DNA of 64,000 bases from Deinandra increscens subsp. villosa (Eukaryota > Streptophyta > Magnoliopsida > Asterales > Asteraceae): positions 83,696,566 to 83,760,565 of the forward strand of contig JBCNJP010000023.1 of the NCBI GenBank assembly GCA_039602395.1, in the 5' to 3' direction. The stretch's first letter is position 1. The number at the start of each line of letters is the position of its first letter. Positions 23,209 through 34,362 of the stretch are shown piece after piece. The notes under the pieces are model-generated. The model was not told the origin of the DNA, did not search any database, and was given only the letters and a program-made list of their open reading frames with translations. A program made the translations under genes and the position numbers.

Positions 23209-24016
23209 GAAATTTAATTTGGATAAGAAGGATAATAAGGAATCATAGCCATTAGATCTTCAGTTAAATGAAGATATATGGCCCAAAATTTTCCTGTGTA
23301 TAATTAGAAAGAAAAACTAAAGAAAACAAAAGATGGAAGGACATTTTTGTCTTTTTATCAAATTCCCCCCATTTTTTAAACCTTCATAACTCTTAGATAC
23401 GACATTATTTATTTTTTTCTAAATTACACAAAAAACGAGCGTTTTTTATCTTTAAAACACGTACAGTGTTATATATAAAATTAAAAAAAATATTTTTTAA
23501 ATATTCAGGTCATTGTGTCATTGTGTCAAAATGTTCAGATCATTATGTCATATTGTTTCACAAATATTCAGATCATTGTGTCATATTGTGTCAAAATGTT
23601 TAGATCATTTTGTCATATGGTGTCAAAAACCGAAAGAGCAATTAATTTTATATATAGCAACACTATATATACTTTTGACACCATGACACAATTATTTGAA
23701 CATTTTGACACAATGATCTGAACATTTTGACACAATGATCTGAACATTATGTCAAAAATCGAAAAAGTAATTTTTTTTTAAAATTATTTATATAGCAACA
23801 CTATGCGCGTTTTAAAGATAAAAAATGCTCGTTTTTATGTTGTAATTTTTTCTAAAAAACAATGACGTATGTGAAAGTTATAAATGTATTTAAAAAAATG
23901 AGGGAAATGGTAACAAGTTAACAAATATGTCTAATACTAAAATACCTCTTTTTTTTATTAGATCAAGATCCAATGGTTGAAATTATTTCTTGTCGTTCTT
24001 ATCCAAACCAAACTTC
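23209..24016. mobile_element. Foldback MITE, copy 1
   Basis: About 800 bp. The terminal inverted repeats start tttggataagaa on the left (23218) and as the reverse complement on the right (ending 24007), with looser pairing beyond. Internal inverted arms carry many copies of the octamer-like atgatctgaac and its complement. It is non-coding. Confidence 0.65.
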
Positions 24017-24316
24017 TCATTTGAACCTCTCTCATAGTACTAAATTCCATTGATTAAAGGAACTCATTGCATTTCAAATTCTTTCTTTACCCAATTAAAA
24101 ACAATTTTAAAATAAAAAATATCAATTCTAATTCGATTGAATTCCATAAACAAACGCCATCTAAATGACAACTAAGAATATCAATTAACTATAACTTGTA
24201 GTAGCTTTGTCACCGGATCCACCGCACCTTCATTTACAACATTTAATTTAATATTAAACATTTTTAAGAACATTATACAAAATTATAACATCTAAAGCAA
24301 GTTAAAAACTTTACAG

Positions 24317-24748
24317 AGAACTTTGATTTGGGTAAGAAGACTAAGAAGTTATTTTAGTCGTTGGATTTTAAATCTAATTAACAAAAGGAGATGCAATCTG
24401 GTCTTAGTCAAGTTTGTTGACTTTTTATTAAGTTTTTCTTTTTTTAAACTTTCGTAACTTTTACATACGACATTTTTTTTTAATTTACATCATAAAAACG
24501 AGTGTTTTTTATCTTTAAAACACATACAGTGTTGTTATATATATATATTTAAGAAAAAGTACTCTTTTGATTTGACACAATGATATGAATTTTTGATACA
24601 ATGATCTAAACATTTTTACACAATATGACACAATGATCTGAACATGTTCAGATCATTTTGTCAATCGAAAGAGTTTTTTTTTTTAATTTTATATATAACA
24701 ACAATGTACGCGTTTTAAAGATAATAAACGTTCGTTTTTATAGTGTAA

Positions 24749-24752
<4 letters not shown>
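24317..24752. mobile_element. Foldback MITE, copy 2, right end lost
   Basis: Same family as 23209-24016: left end gatttgggtaagaagac, the internal arm tctttaaaacacatacagtg, a central palindrome around atgatctgaacatgttcagatcat (24631-24657), and the right arm gcgttttaaagataa. The outer right arm is replaced by the (ta)n run at 24752-24800. Confidence 0.55.

Positions 24753-24800
<48 letters not shown>
24752..24800. repeat. (TA)n microsatellite
   Basis: An uninterrupted run of about 24 TA units at the broken edge of the second MITE. Confidence 0.95.
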
Positions 24801-24804
<4 letters not shown>

Positions 24805-24962
24805 AACCTAATTGAGTTGAGGAAACTTTGGAAACCAATTGAGTGGCTGAGATTTGTCCACGCCTACATATCTGTGATAAGGTCCAAGGGTACATTAGTA
24901 ATCTTCCCCCCATTTACCTTTTCAACCTGTATAAAGTAAGTAAGAAGAAGTAATACCTGTGA

Positions 24963-25408
24963 TGTTGACTACACCCCAAGAAGGTACAACCGACAGTTTC
25001 CTTTGTAGGTCCGGAAATCTCCCAAACACACGATATCAAATCAAATACGAGTGCGAAATCCTCGTATAAGATCGATTCAAGTAGAATAGTAGTAGAATAA
25101 ACTAGATCTAAGAGAGAGATGAAGTCTTGAATGAATAAACACTACTAGAAGCTGATCGTAAACAAGCAATAGACTTGAAATCGTAAACTGCCTTAGATTG
25201 AGTGAAAAGCTTGGTTACAATCATAAACATATGAGGCTTATATAGTGCCTCATGTAAACCTATTACAAAAATCGTAAACTATAATGAAGCCCACATGGCC
25301 CAATAGTAAACTACATTAAGCCCAATAACTTAATAAATAACAAGCCCAAAACTAAGTTAAACTAAGCCCAATACTAATGTTCATGCCTAAAATAAATCTA
25401 GCCCAACA
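24963..25408 (-). repeat. Copia 3' LTR of a separate, truncated element
   Basis: 446 bp ending in the inverted repeat tgttg ... caaca. Read on the minus strand it starts TGTTGGGCTAG, directly after a polypurine tract CTAGGGGAAGAT, and has a TATA-like ACTATATAAGCC near 25240. The 5' LTR and nearly all internal sequence are absent. Confidence 0.7.
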
Positions 25409-25564
25409 ATCTTCCCCTAGGCATGAACCATTAGTCCACTTACGGCAGCAGCAGATCGAATCTGAATGAGCTTTGAACGTTGTTGAACCACCATCCCTTC
25501 TCTACGATCCGCTTTGCAGTTCCATCAAAGATACCAACCCTTATAGCATTCTCCATGTCGTTTT
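25409..25564 (-). mobile_element. Internal 3' tail of the truncated Copia element
   Basis: Holds the PPT (CTAGGGGAAGAT, minus strand) and, upstream, a short open stretch reading IFDGTAKRIVEKGWWFNN before a stop. It ends abruptly at 25564 against the LTR of the next element. Confidence 0.5.
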
Positions 25565-25717
25565 TGTTATTTTATGAATTTTCGTGATCTCATTCATCAA
25601 ACAATTGTCCAATATAAAGGGATACATAGGAGATCAAATAGGAAACAAGATCACCTAATTACAATGAGATATATACAAAATTAATATACAAATATACAAG
25701 AATAATATCCGCTAATA
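25565..25717 (-). repeat. 3' LTR of the Ale-like Copia element
   Basis: Differs from the other LTR at three visible positions out of 153, indicating a fairly recent insertion. Confidence 0.85.
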
Positions 25718-28700
25718 GTCCCCCGCAGTCGAAGCATTGGCTGGTCGAATGCACAGACTGGACTTGAACCGCAAATAGAGTTGGCGTGGAAGACCCTTTG
25801 TAAAAATGTCTGCATATTGGTAGTCTGCGGGAACATGTAACACGCGAATAGCACCAAGCCGAACCTTTTCACGTACAAAATGTATGTCAATTTCGACATG
25901 CTTGGTGCGCTGATGTTGAACCGGGTTGTGTGATAGATATGTTGCTGAAATGTTATCACAATAAATAATTGAGGCTTTAGAGATAGAGACGTGAAGTTCA
26001 AAAAGAAGATTTCGCAACCAGGTTAACTCAGCAGCAGTATTTGCAACCCCTTTGTATTCGGCTTCAGCACGAGATCGGGAAATTGTAGGTTGCCTTTTGG
26101 ATGATCAAGACACCAAGTTGTCACCTAGAAAGACGCAATAATCGGAGGTGGAACGCCGGGAGTCCGGACACCCACCCTCCCCCCCAATCGGCATCAGAGT
26201 ATGCCGTAAGAGCAGCCGATTTGGAGGGAGTGAGGTATAAACCATGATCCACGGTACCTTTCAGATAGCGTAGAATACGCTTAAGGAAGTTAAAATGAGG
26301 TTCCCGTGGGGCATGCATAAACAAGCATACCTGCTGAACAGCATAAGCTATGTCCGGTCGTGTGAATGTCAAGTACTGAAGCGCCCCCGCCAAACTTTGG
26401 TATAATGTACCATCGGACAATAACTCACCAGAAGTGGCGCTCAATTTGGAATTTGTGTCAGTGGGTGTCGAGCTCGGCTTGCAATCTTGCATATTGGCAC
26501 GCTTAAGGATTTCAGTAGCATAGGATTGTTGACTGAGGAACAAGCCACCGTGTTGATGTTTGACATCTATACCTAAGAAATGATGTAATCGCCCAAGATC
26601 TGTCATTGCAAATTCACGAGACAAGGCTGAAATAAAAAACTTGAGAAGCATTGGGTTAGATGCGGTTAAGATAATATCATCAACATATAGGAGTAAATAT
26701 GCCATATCATTGCCTCGACGATATATGAATAATGAGCTATCACTAGTCGAGGTTTTAAAACCGCAATTTAGAATATAAGTGGCAAACCGATGATACCAAG
26801 CTCGAGGTGCCTGCTTAAGGCCATAAAGAGACTTCCGCAAACGACAAACATGATGAGGGTTGTTTCTATCGACGAACCCGTGCGGTTGATACATATAAAC
26901 AGTCTCATTAAGATCCCCATGCAAAAAAAGCGTTCTTAACATCTAGCTGATTAATAGGCCACGAACGAGCAAGAGCTAGACTAAGAACGGTGCGAATGGT
27001 GGTAGGTTTAACCACCGGGCTAAACGTCTCGTCACAATCGATACCCGCCTGTTGTGATTTACCATTAACTACAAGGCGCGCTTTGTAGCGAGCTAAGTCC
27101 CCATTAGCATGAAATTTGTGACGATAAAGCCAAATGCATGGGATAATGTGGGCATCATGAGGACGAGGTACTAAATCCCAAGTATGATTATCTATTAAAG
27201 CATGATATTCATTTTTCATAGCATCGCGCCAGTGAGGATCGGACAAGGCCTGTTGGTGAGACTTGGGGAGAGGAGATATGGAATTTGTGTGAAGGTTAAA
27301 TGGGACTTTCGGTTTCGAGATACCGACTCGGGAACGGGTAACCATGGGATGAGTGGGTTGGGGAGGCGGAGTGGGGGAGTAAGGAGGGGAGGCAGGCGAG
27401 GAGTTTGTGGATGTGGACGACGGCGAAATGTTGTGGGACGAGGGAGTGGGAGACGAGTTGGGGACGAGAGGGGTAGATGGTGGAGTGTTAGCGAGCTGTG
27501 GAGTGGGACTAAGTGGCGGGGTGGGGCTGTGTGGTGGAGTAGGAATCTTTGGCAGTGGGTTGTTGGAAGGAGGGGAGGTGGAGAAAGGTTGTTGAAATAA
27601 GAGAGGGGTGGGGTCAGGGGGATCGAGGAAGGTGTAGGATGTGGAGGTAGGTTCAAAAGATTTAGAGAATGGAAAAAGTGTTTCATTGAAGGTCACGTGA
27701 CGAGATATTAACACATTTCCGGTAGAGAGATCAAGACATCGGTACCCACGGTGGTCAGGGGGGTAACCGAGAAAGACACATAGTTTTGAACGAGGGGCAA
27801 GTTTGTGTGGTCGGGTGTCAGATTGATTGGAGAAACAAGCACACCCAAAAACCCGAAGGTGAGTATATGTGGGGTGTTTATAGTAGAGGGCAGATGTGGG
27901 GGTGCGAAAATGAAGAAGTTTGGAGGGCAAAATGTTGTGGAGGTACACGGAGGTATGAAGTGCTTCGACCCAATACTCGGGGGGTAACGAAGCATGAGTA
28001 AGGAGAGCGAGCATGAGTTCGTTGATGCGTCGAATCATGCGTTCGGCTTTTCCGTTTTGTTGAGATGTATGAGGACAAGAAAACCGAAATTGAAGGCCAT
28101 GTTGGATGGCAAAATTTTTAAAATGGGTGTTGTCAAACTCACCCCCCATGTCACATTGAAAAGTCTTAATTTTAAGATTGAATTGGGTGCTCACAAAAGA
28201 GTGAAACTGTCGGAATTTAGTTAAAGTTTCCGATTTGAACTTTAAGGGGTAGACCCAAGTGAAATGTGTGTAATCATCAACCATGACAAGGTAGTATTTA
28301 TATGCATGTTTGCTCACTATGGGAGATGTCCAAAGATCACAGTGTAATATGTCAAAAGCACAAATAGTAGAGGAATTTGATAAAGAAAAAGGCAATCGTT
28401 TATGTTTAGCAATCTGACAAGAATTACAAAAGAAAGAAGTACTTTGTTTATTACATGGAATAAACTTATTCAAACGTAAAAAATCAAGGACGGGAAGGCC
28501 GGGATGTCCTAGACGATTATGCCAAAAAGTAGAGTCAGATTGCGAGAGAAGAGCAGTTGCCGTTGGAGCCGTGAGCGGGTAGAGATGACTGGAACTATTG
28601 TGACGGGAAAGGATCTTCCCACTCGGGTATGCCTTCACAGAAAAACCAAACGGGTCAAAATCAATAGAAACATTATTATCAGTTGTAAATTTTCGAACGG

Positions 28701-29340
28701 AAATAAGGTTTTTAATGATATGAGGGGTGTGAAGAATGTTATTAAGTTGGAGATGGGTCGAGGAGTGAGGGAGGGGAGAAGAGCCCGATCCAACAACTGG
28801 AACACGATGACCATTCCCAACAATAATGGATTTAATAGAATGCATACCGGGGGTTTTAATCATACCTGCGTCCGATGTGAGATGATCTGAAGCTCCAGTA
28901 TCCATGATCCATTCCTGTTCGCCTGGTTCCGTGGTCATAGCTTGAAAGGCAGATCCAAGCGCATTAGGGTCTAATGGGTTAACATCGGTGATGTGCGCCT
29001 GACCCGATGATGAAGACTGATGCGGAGCTTGCATGGGGGCGGCCCAACCCGGTTGAGTGGGGTATGGGCAAGGAGGAGCAGCCCACATGGGAGGCGGCCA
29101 ATATGGCTGAGGAGGATACGGGTATGTGGGGTATGTGGGCCAAGGGGAGGACCAAGGGGGGCGCGGGTAGGAGGATCCAGTGGGTTGACGAGCCGGTTGA
29201 CGGGGTGGGGCGGAGCGAGAGTTGCTCGGCAGGTGGTTGGGGTTGGACACCCGATTAGTTGGGGCGTCGATTAGGGTGGCGATTGCTATTGTTGCGATGT
29301 GTCTGAGGATCGCGGCGGTTGTAAGGTTGTTGGGAGGGGG
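25712..29340 (-). pseudogene. Copia pol: protease, integrase, RT, RNase H (disrupted)
   Basis: The long first part (29340-26908) has the protease WIMDTGASDHLTS, the GAG-pre-integrase segment FWHNRLGHPGLPVLDF with an HHCC finger, and the integrase triad in DILHCDLW, FQCDMGGEFD and NGKAERMIRR. RT begins with YKARLVVNGKSQQAGIDCDETFSPVV and QLDVKNAF. A frameshift in an A run near 26930 breaks RT; the next frame continues FLHGDLNETVYMYQPHGF, KSLYGLKQAPRAWY and the catalytic LLLYVDDIILTAS. A second shift lies in G runs near 26175 (RNase H DADWGG), with a TGG-to-TGA type stop at 26105. RNase H resumes as IYCDNISATYLSHNP and KHVEIDIHFVREKV, ending in a TAG inside the LTR (25712). At least three lesions make it inactive. 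Confidence 0.9.
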
Positions 29341-30019
29341 CTCGGTCAGTGGCAAGCGCCGCAGATGGTGGCGGAGTCTCCCGGGTCTGTTGTCTCTGTT
29401 GCTCTAGTTGGAGCATATTGCAAGCTTTCTCCCATGTTGGGAGGGTTTGATTAATGTAAGTGCCAATAGAATCGAACTCGATCGGTAAGCCACGAACCAA
29501 TTGGAGGACGAGGCGTTGATCGGAGACTGGATGATCCACATCATTGAGTTGGTTGGCAAGATCCCGAAGGGTCTGACAGTAAACATCGAGTGAGGGCATG
29601 GCAGTGAGTTTAAGGGTGATGAATTTCTGCTCGAGAGCGGCGGCGCGGGATCCTTTGTTGTTAAGGAAGATTTCCTTAACCCGGTCCCAAGCCTCTTGAG
29701 TGGTGGATTCAGTTTCAAGAACCCGGGCAAGCAGTTCATCAGAGAGTGTGCTATACACCCACTGAAGAACGATAGCATCGATCTTCATCCACTGTTCATA
29801 CGTGGAATCAGTTTTCTCCGGAGGGCCGGTGCCATCAATATGATCGAGAACCTCGTATCCACGGGCGGTAACTTGGAACAGTTTAACCCACGAGGAGTAT
29901 GAAACCTTGGACCCGTCAAGAACCCGCACTTTCTTCTGAATATCCGTCACCATGTAGACGGCATGAAGGGGTGATTTGGTGTTGGAGGATTCACCCTTGT
30001 CTTCATTCTTGTCACCCAT
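29255..30019 (-). CDS. Copia gag
   Basis: Gag of the Ale-like element. I prefer ATG 30019 (MGDKNEDKGESS) because the upstream in-frame ATG at 30085 adds an unrelated hydrophobic leader. Gag family motifs: VLDGSKVSYSSWVKLFQV, YEVLDHIDGTGPP, TTQEAWDRVKEIFLNNKGSR, LEQKFITLKL and YCQTLRDLANQLNDV, followed by a Gln/Arg-rich C-terminus. The frame stops at 29255, while pol continues in another frame from about 29300. A frameshift near 29270 therefore interrupts what is normally one gag-pol frame in this lineage. Confidence 0.8.
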   Translation of the reverse strand: MGDKNEDKGESSNTKSPLHAVYMVTDIQKKVRVLDGSKVSYSSWVKLFQVTARGYEVLDHIDGTGPPEKTDSTYEQWMKIDAIVLQWVYSTLSDELLARVLETESTTQEAWDRVKEIFLNNKGSRAAALEQKFITLKLTAMPSLDVYCQTLRDLANQLNDVDHPVSDQRLVLQLVRGLPIEFDSIGTYINQTLPTWEKACNMLQLEQQRQQTRETPPPSAALATDRAPSQQPYNRRDPQTHRNNSNRHPNRRPN

Positions 30020-30120
30020 CGAAAACAGGAGGAAGAGTAGCGTAGAAAGAAAAAAAATGAGCAGGCTGCTTGGATCGAAACCCAAGGGACGGAAGGAAGA
30101 GAGAATTAGGGTTTAGAGAG

Positions 30121-30132
30121 GCTCTGATACCA
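30121..30132 (-). other. Primer binding site (tRNA-iMet) of the Ale-like Copia
   Basis: The minus strand reads TGGTATCAGAGC immediately after the LTR end AATCACA. This is complementary to the 3' end of plant initiator tRNA-Met. Confidence 0.9.
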
Positions 30133-30285
30133 TGTGATTTTATGAATTTTCGTCATCTCATTCACCAAACAATTGTCCAATATAAAGGGATACATAGGAG
30201 ATCAAATAGGAAACAAGATCACCTAATTACAATGAGATATATACAAAATTAATATACAAATATACAAGAATAATATCCGCTAATA
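30133..30285 (-). repeat. 5' LTR of the Ale-like Copia element
   Basis: 153 bp, paired with 25565-25717. Its outer end abuts TNL copy B at the base corresponding to position 1991 of copy A. Confidence 0.85.
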
Positions 30286-31738
30286 GTATAGACTTCAAAG
30301 GAAACCCATGCATACACAACCATCTTAATCTTTTAGGAAAATTCTTATAAGAGCCACTAAGTTGCACAAAATTAAGTTGTAGTAGCATTAGATTATGCAT
30401 CTTACTTAATGCAGATGTTTTTAACTCAACTGATCCACATAACATATCTCTCTCAAGCATTTTCATGTCTAGGACGAGGCCCTTGATATATCTTGTACCC
30501 TAAGAAGAAAACAAAAAATAAAATTATAAACCTGCAGTAACTTTATATATAGATAATGAAAAGAAATGCAAATTGCACTATTGTTTAAGTATACGTGGCC
30601 TCTTACCTTGTTATCTTCCAACACGTTGAATGAGTCCTCATGACACCATAATCGACTACGCTCCTCACGCTTATCACGTGATTCTTGGCGTACTACATCT
30701 TTTCCCATCTCCTGAATTAATTGATGCATCATTAAAATGTTATCTGGGCCGATTGTAAGAAGGCATCTATCGATGAGATTTTTTATCCCTGCAGTAGTCC
30801 GGATACCACATGAGTTCAATACTGTTTCAGAAAAAAGTCTATCTTTCTGAACAAAAAAACAAGCAATATGCTTAAACAGTTCCTTGTCATTGTTGGATTG
30901 CACTGAGTCAAAGCTCATTTGCAAGGCCTTCATAATGTGTGAATCAGGTTCTTCCTTCAGCCCTGTTACGCAATCCTCCCATTCAGCTACCGTTTTGTTA
31001 TATAGGGACTCGGCCAAGACTTTAAGAGCCAATGGATGTCCTTCACAATAAGCCATAACCTGTTTTGCAACTTTTTCATAACCTTCCTTGAGACGGTGGC
31101 TCATGAATGCATGATGACTTAAAAGTTGTAACGATGCTTCTGTATTTAAGCCTTCAAGTAAAAGCTTTGTATGTTTGGGTTTGACTTTTGGATTGATCGG
31201 TGCATATCTCTCTGTTAATGATGCGTCTTTGGTGGTTATTATAATTTTGCTTCCAGGATAAAAACCTTGCTTTCCGAGTAGCTCATGCAACTGGTCGATG
31301 CTATCAATATTATCAAGAACGATAAACACCTTCTTACGATTTAGTCCATTCTCGATCATAGATCTGTACGCCAAAGTATGATGAGCTTGAATCTGATTTG
31401 TTTTTGATATGTCACCTAACAGTTGTTTTTGTAGATCAAGTAGTCCATTAACTTGTGCTACACATTTCTCGCTGACACCTTCAATGAAGCTGATTTTGTG
31501 GAACAAACGGTATTGTAACGCATGGACATGTCTAGCCAAAGATGTCTTTCCGATCCCTCCCATACCAAATATGGTGAGAATGTCTGCGTTATGTGAAGAC
31601 CCATCTTTCAACCATGAAGTAATGAATTCAACGGAATCTTCCATCCCAAAAAGTAATGGTAGAGTACTATGGAGGTCATGTCCACCTAACCTACGGTGGA
31701 TGTTTGTTACGATCTCCTCAATAAATTCGGTCTCTTTC
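30286..31738 (-). pseudogene. TNL-type NB-ARC/LRR gene, copy B, 3' part missing
   Basis: Near-perfect duplicate of copy A at a constant offset of 28295 bases: exon 31738-30607 (NB-ARC, all motifs as in A, including LDN and MHQ) and the start of the LRR exon from 30499. At 30286 the sequence switches to a Copia LTR, so most LRRs and the C-JID domain are missing. Visible differences from A are few, for example Val for Ile in MEDS(I/V)EF. Read-through into the LTR adds a few foreign codons before a stop. It could at most make a truncated NB-ARC protein, and no TIR exon is present here either. Confidence 0.85.
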
Positions 31739-33107
31739 CTAAATTTAATGTAGTTAAGTGAGAATTTTTAAAAAAAAATCCAATGTTATCTATATTCTAA
31801 ACTATATAATAAAGCAAAAGATGACCACCAAAAAGGGCCACAAAAATACCACAACCCTTCTTACGTAAAAAGGGTATATCGCGTTTTTGTTATCTGCAAC
31901 AGCATATATATGACCACATATCTAAATTTACTATTATGTAACAGAGTTGTATTTTACTGCTCAGGCTATATCCGGTTTAGCTTTCTTTCTTTCTTTCTGT
32001 TCTATGTTTTTTAAGAACTGCAATCTTTTTATCATGTTTTTAAGTAGATATTTTGTTAACTGATTTTACATTTTCGGCACGCATTTAACTGCTCTATAAC
32101 TTCTCATTTACAACAACAACAAACTGATCAATGGGCGTTTATAGTTAATTAACCAGGGTTGCCTTTGGTGTGGTCAAGTGGGTCATCAAACACTGGAGGT
32201 TTTTACTCAAAGAGAGCTATCGTTTATTGTCAAACAAAATTATGCAATACCCTTTGCAGCCTCCTCAAGTGAGATTTTTTACCAAAATATTTAATACAAA
32301 TGTACATTTCAAGGTATAAACTTTTCTTTGTTCTTTCTTCTATAAAAGTGTTGATATCTATTAGCATATGTATAAAAAGTGGACTGAATCTTTCTATGTG
32401 GTAATTTGTTGCTGCCGTAGATCTTATTTGTTTTATGTTTTTATCCATAAAATATGTTTCTGTACAGAGATTTGGCCAACTTAAAATCATATAACTTAAT
32501 GTTTCTGTACAGAGATTTGCCCAACTCAAAATCATATAACTTAAACATTATAAGCCTAATAGCTTCCGTCAACTAAAAAATACTAATAACACTACTTTAC
32601 GTCCCAATATACCCTTGGTCTGAGGCAAATAAATTAATAAAGATGGGAAATTGTTGTTGCTTGGTTAAAAAAAAAGGGGGGATGTCCCATATGTAAAGCA
32701 CATATTCTTTAAAAAGCCTATTTTCTATGAATTATGGATATATGCCTCTTATCATGTGTAGCAACCTGGTTAAAGCCCATACAAAAAGAAACATGTAATA
32801 ATTGCACCTTTACAAATTACCAAAGTACCAAACCATAAATGACTTAGTCAAAGGTTTGACACATGTGCTTTGTTCACAACCTGGCTTTAAACATATATAG
32901 GATAACTTACTATAGGATTAAGCTTCATCCAATTTCCATCCTCAAAGTTCAAGTTATTAATAGCCATGTTTTGTAAAAGTGTGTTTAAACAAGGTAAAAA
33001 CAGATAATTCTTTATAGCCATTGATTTATAAAATTAATGGAGTAGATATCATCCTATGTTTTTAAATAAAATGTGTTTTTAGTAGATTTAAACCCCCTAG
33101 AATTATA
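31739..33107. other. Non-coding region upstream of TNL copy B
   Basis: Duplicate of 3444-4877 with small indels, including the 45-bp tandem pair (32454-32543). No exon seen. B lacks short stretches present in A (for example around 4500-4560). Confidence 0.6.
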
Positions 33108-33115
33108 TATCTAAC

Positions 33116-33649
33116 CAGGGGCGGACTTAAGAAGGAGGATTATATATCTAACCAGGGGCAGACTTAAGAAGGAAGTAGGCTAGCGCCCGCTACCCTTGAA
33201 CTTTTACAGCGATGTGTACTTTTTTTAAATTTTTTTTACGTTTTCAGTATTTCGTTACCCCTGGAATTATTTTTTCGCTACCCCTGAAAATATTTTACGC
33301 TACCTTTCGAACATTTTTATGGTTTTTATTTCGGACTCTACATGAAAATAAGATCGAAAGCCCGTTAATTAATTAAAACGGAACAACTAACAGGTTTGTG
33401 CAATTTAAAAATACAATTTATAAGTTTAGGGAGTGAAATGAAACAAATGAAGTGGATAACAAGACTACATCAACCTTTGGAAACTGACACATTTTGGCCC
33501 CTCAAATTTAACTTAATTAAGGCATTTTCGTACAGAAAATTCTGATACATTTAATGAAGGGACCACCGCCCCTTGGACCCCGAACCCCCGTTAGTCCTTG
33601 AAAAAAAAATGAACACTACCCCTGAATTTTTTTTCTGGATCCGCCTCTG
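33116..33649. mobile_element. hAT-type non-autonomous element with 8-bp TSD
   Basis: Ends caggggcgga and tccgcctctg are imperfect inverted repeats. The 8-bp target tatctaac is perfectly repeated at 33108-33115 and 33650-33657. A 37-bp tandem duplication repeats target plus left end, so a second start lies at 33153 with its own tatctaac. The interior (about 530 bp) has no transposase coding. In block A only the left part survives. Confidence 0.8.
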
Positions 33650-33657
33650 TATCTAAC

Positions 33658-33919
33658 TCCAACTTAGTTTTAAAAGTAACGTATATGACCACATATCTAT
33701 ATTTGCTAATATGTAATAGAGTTGTATTTTAATGCAAGGTTATATCGGATTTCTGCAAAAGAAAGAAGGGGATTCTTTGAGATGAAAGGGGGTTCTTTGA
33801 GATGAATTTTCCACATGCCAATGAATGGTATAATTATCTTTTACATACAAATTGGAATCTATAAATCTCTATGAATTTAGTGACATGTGACTGTATTATT
33901 GGGGTTATAATCTGTTTTA
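33658..33919. other. Short flank between the hAT and Tat B
   Basis: No coding signal. Part of the ancestral locus that was deleted from block A by the rearrangement near 5183. Confidence 0.5.
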
Positions 33920-33924
33920 CTAGG

Positions 33925-34308
33925 TGAAGAGAACAAAAATCACCAGAACCGGGAAAAGGGTGAATAATGATCTCTAAAAGCTTTCCGAGTGAACCAACTT
34001 CAAACCCACAATGGAGAACTTGCACACTAGAGTAGCGCGTTAAGGCGTTACAGGGTGAGCCGGAGAGGGACCTCTGTATCAGCCCTCTGGCGTGAGAATC
34101 AGTGATTGGCATAAGAGAAACTAGTATTAAGTGAGAATGAGAGTGGTAGAGATCATGTACCTCAAGCGGTGATCCATAGCTCACTATTTATAGACTCACC
34201 ATTAAGGTTTCTTGGGAGGTAAGTGATGTCAGTGCGTGTAGGACACGGTGGGTGAAGGAATAACTCAGGTGTTTCTCTGCTACGCGTGTCACCTTCTAAT
34301 TGGTCAGG
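33925..34308 (-). repeat. 3' LTR of Tat B, truncated by deletion
   Basis: Matches the LTR from its outer end up to tggtcaggg, then jumps to sequence equivalent to about 10558 of Tat A. The junction shares ggg with both parents. Confidence 0.85.
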
Positions 34309-34362
34309 GGAATTGAAGTGGGCGTTATATTCAGATAGATAACAAGTTCTTTTCAGTACAAG

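Larger units (their letters stand above)
25565..30285 (-). mobile_element. Copia LTR retrotransposon (Ale/Retrofit-like), broken pol
   Basis: 4.7 kb element, coding strand minus, with 153-bp LTRs (25565-25717 and 30133-30285), an initiator-Met PBS touching the 5' LTR, and a PPT-like CGGGGGAC before the 3' LTR. Short LTRs, an iMet PBS and a compact gag-pol suggest the Ale/Retrofit lineage. The LTR outer end reads TATTAG rather than TGTTAG in both copies. No target duplication is present: flanks are gtttt (left) and gtata (right). The left flank is another Copia element and the right flank is TNL copy B, so one original flank has been lost. Confidence 0.85.

Noticed and set aside
27202..29407. 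Several plus-strand frames across the Copia element
   Set aside because: They are antisense to convincing integrase, RT and gag motifs, with compositions typical of antisense reading.
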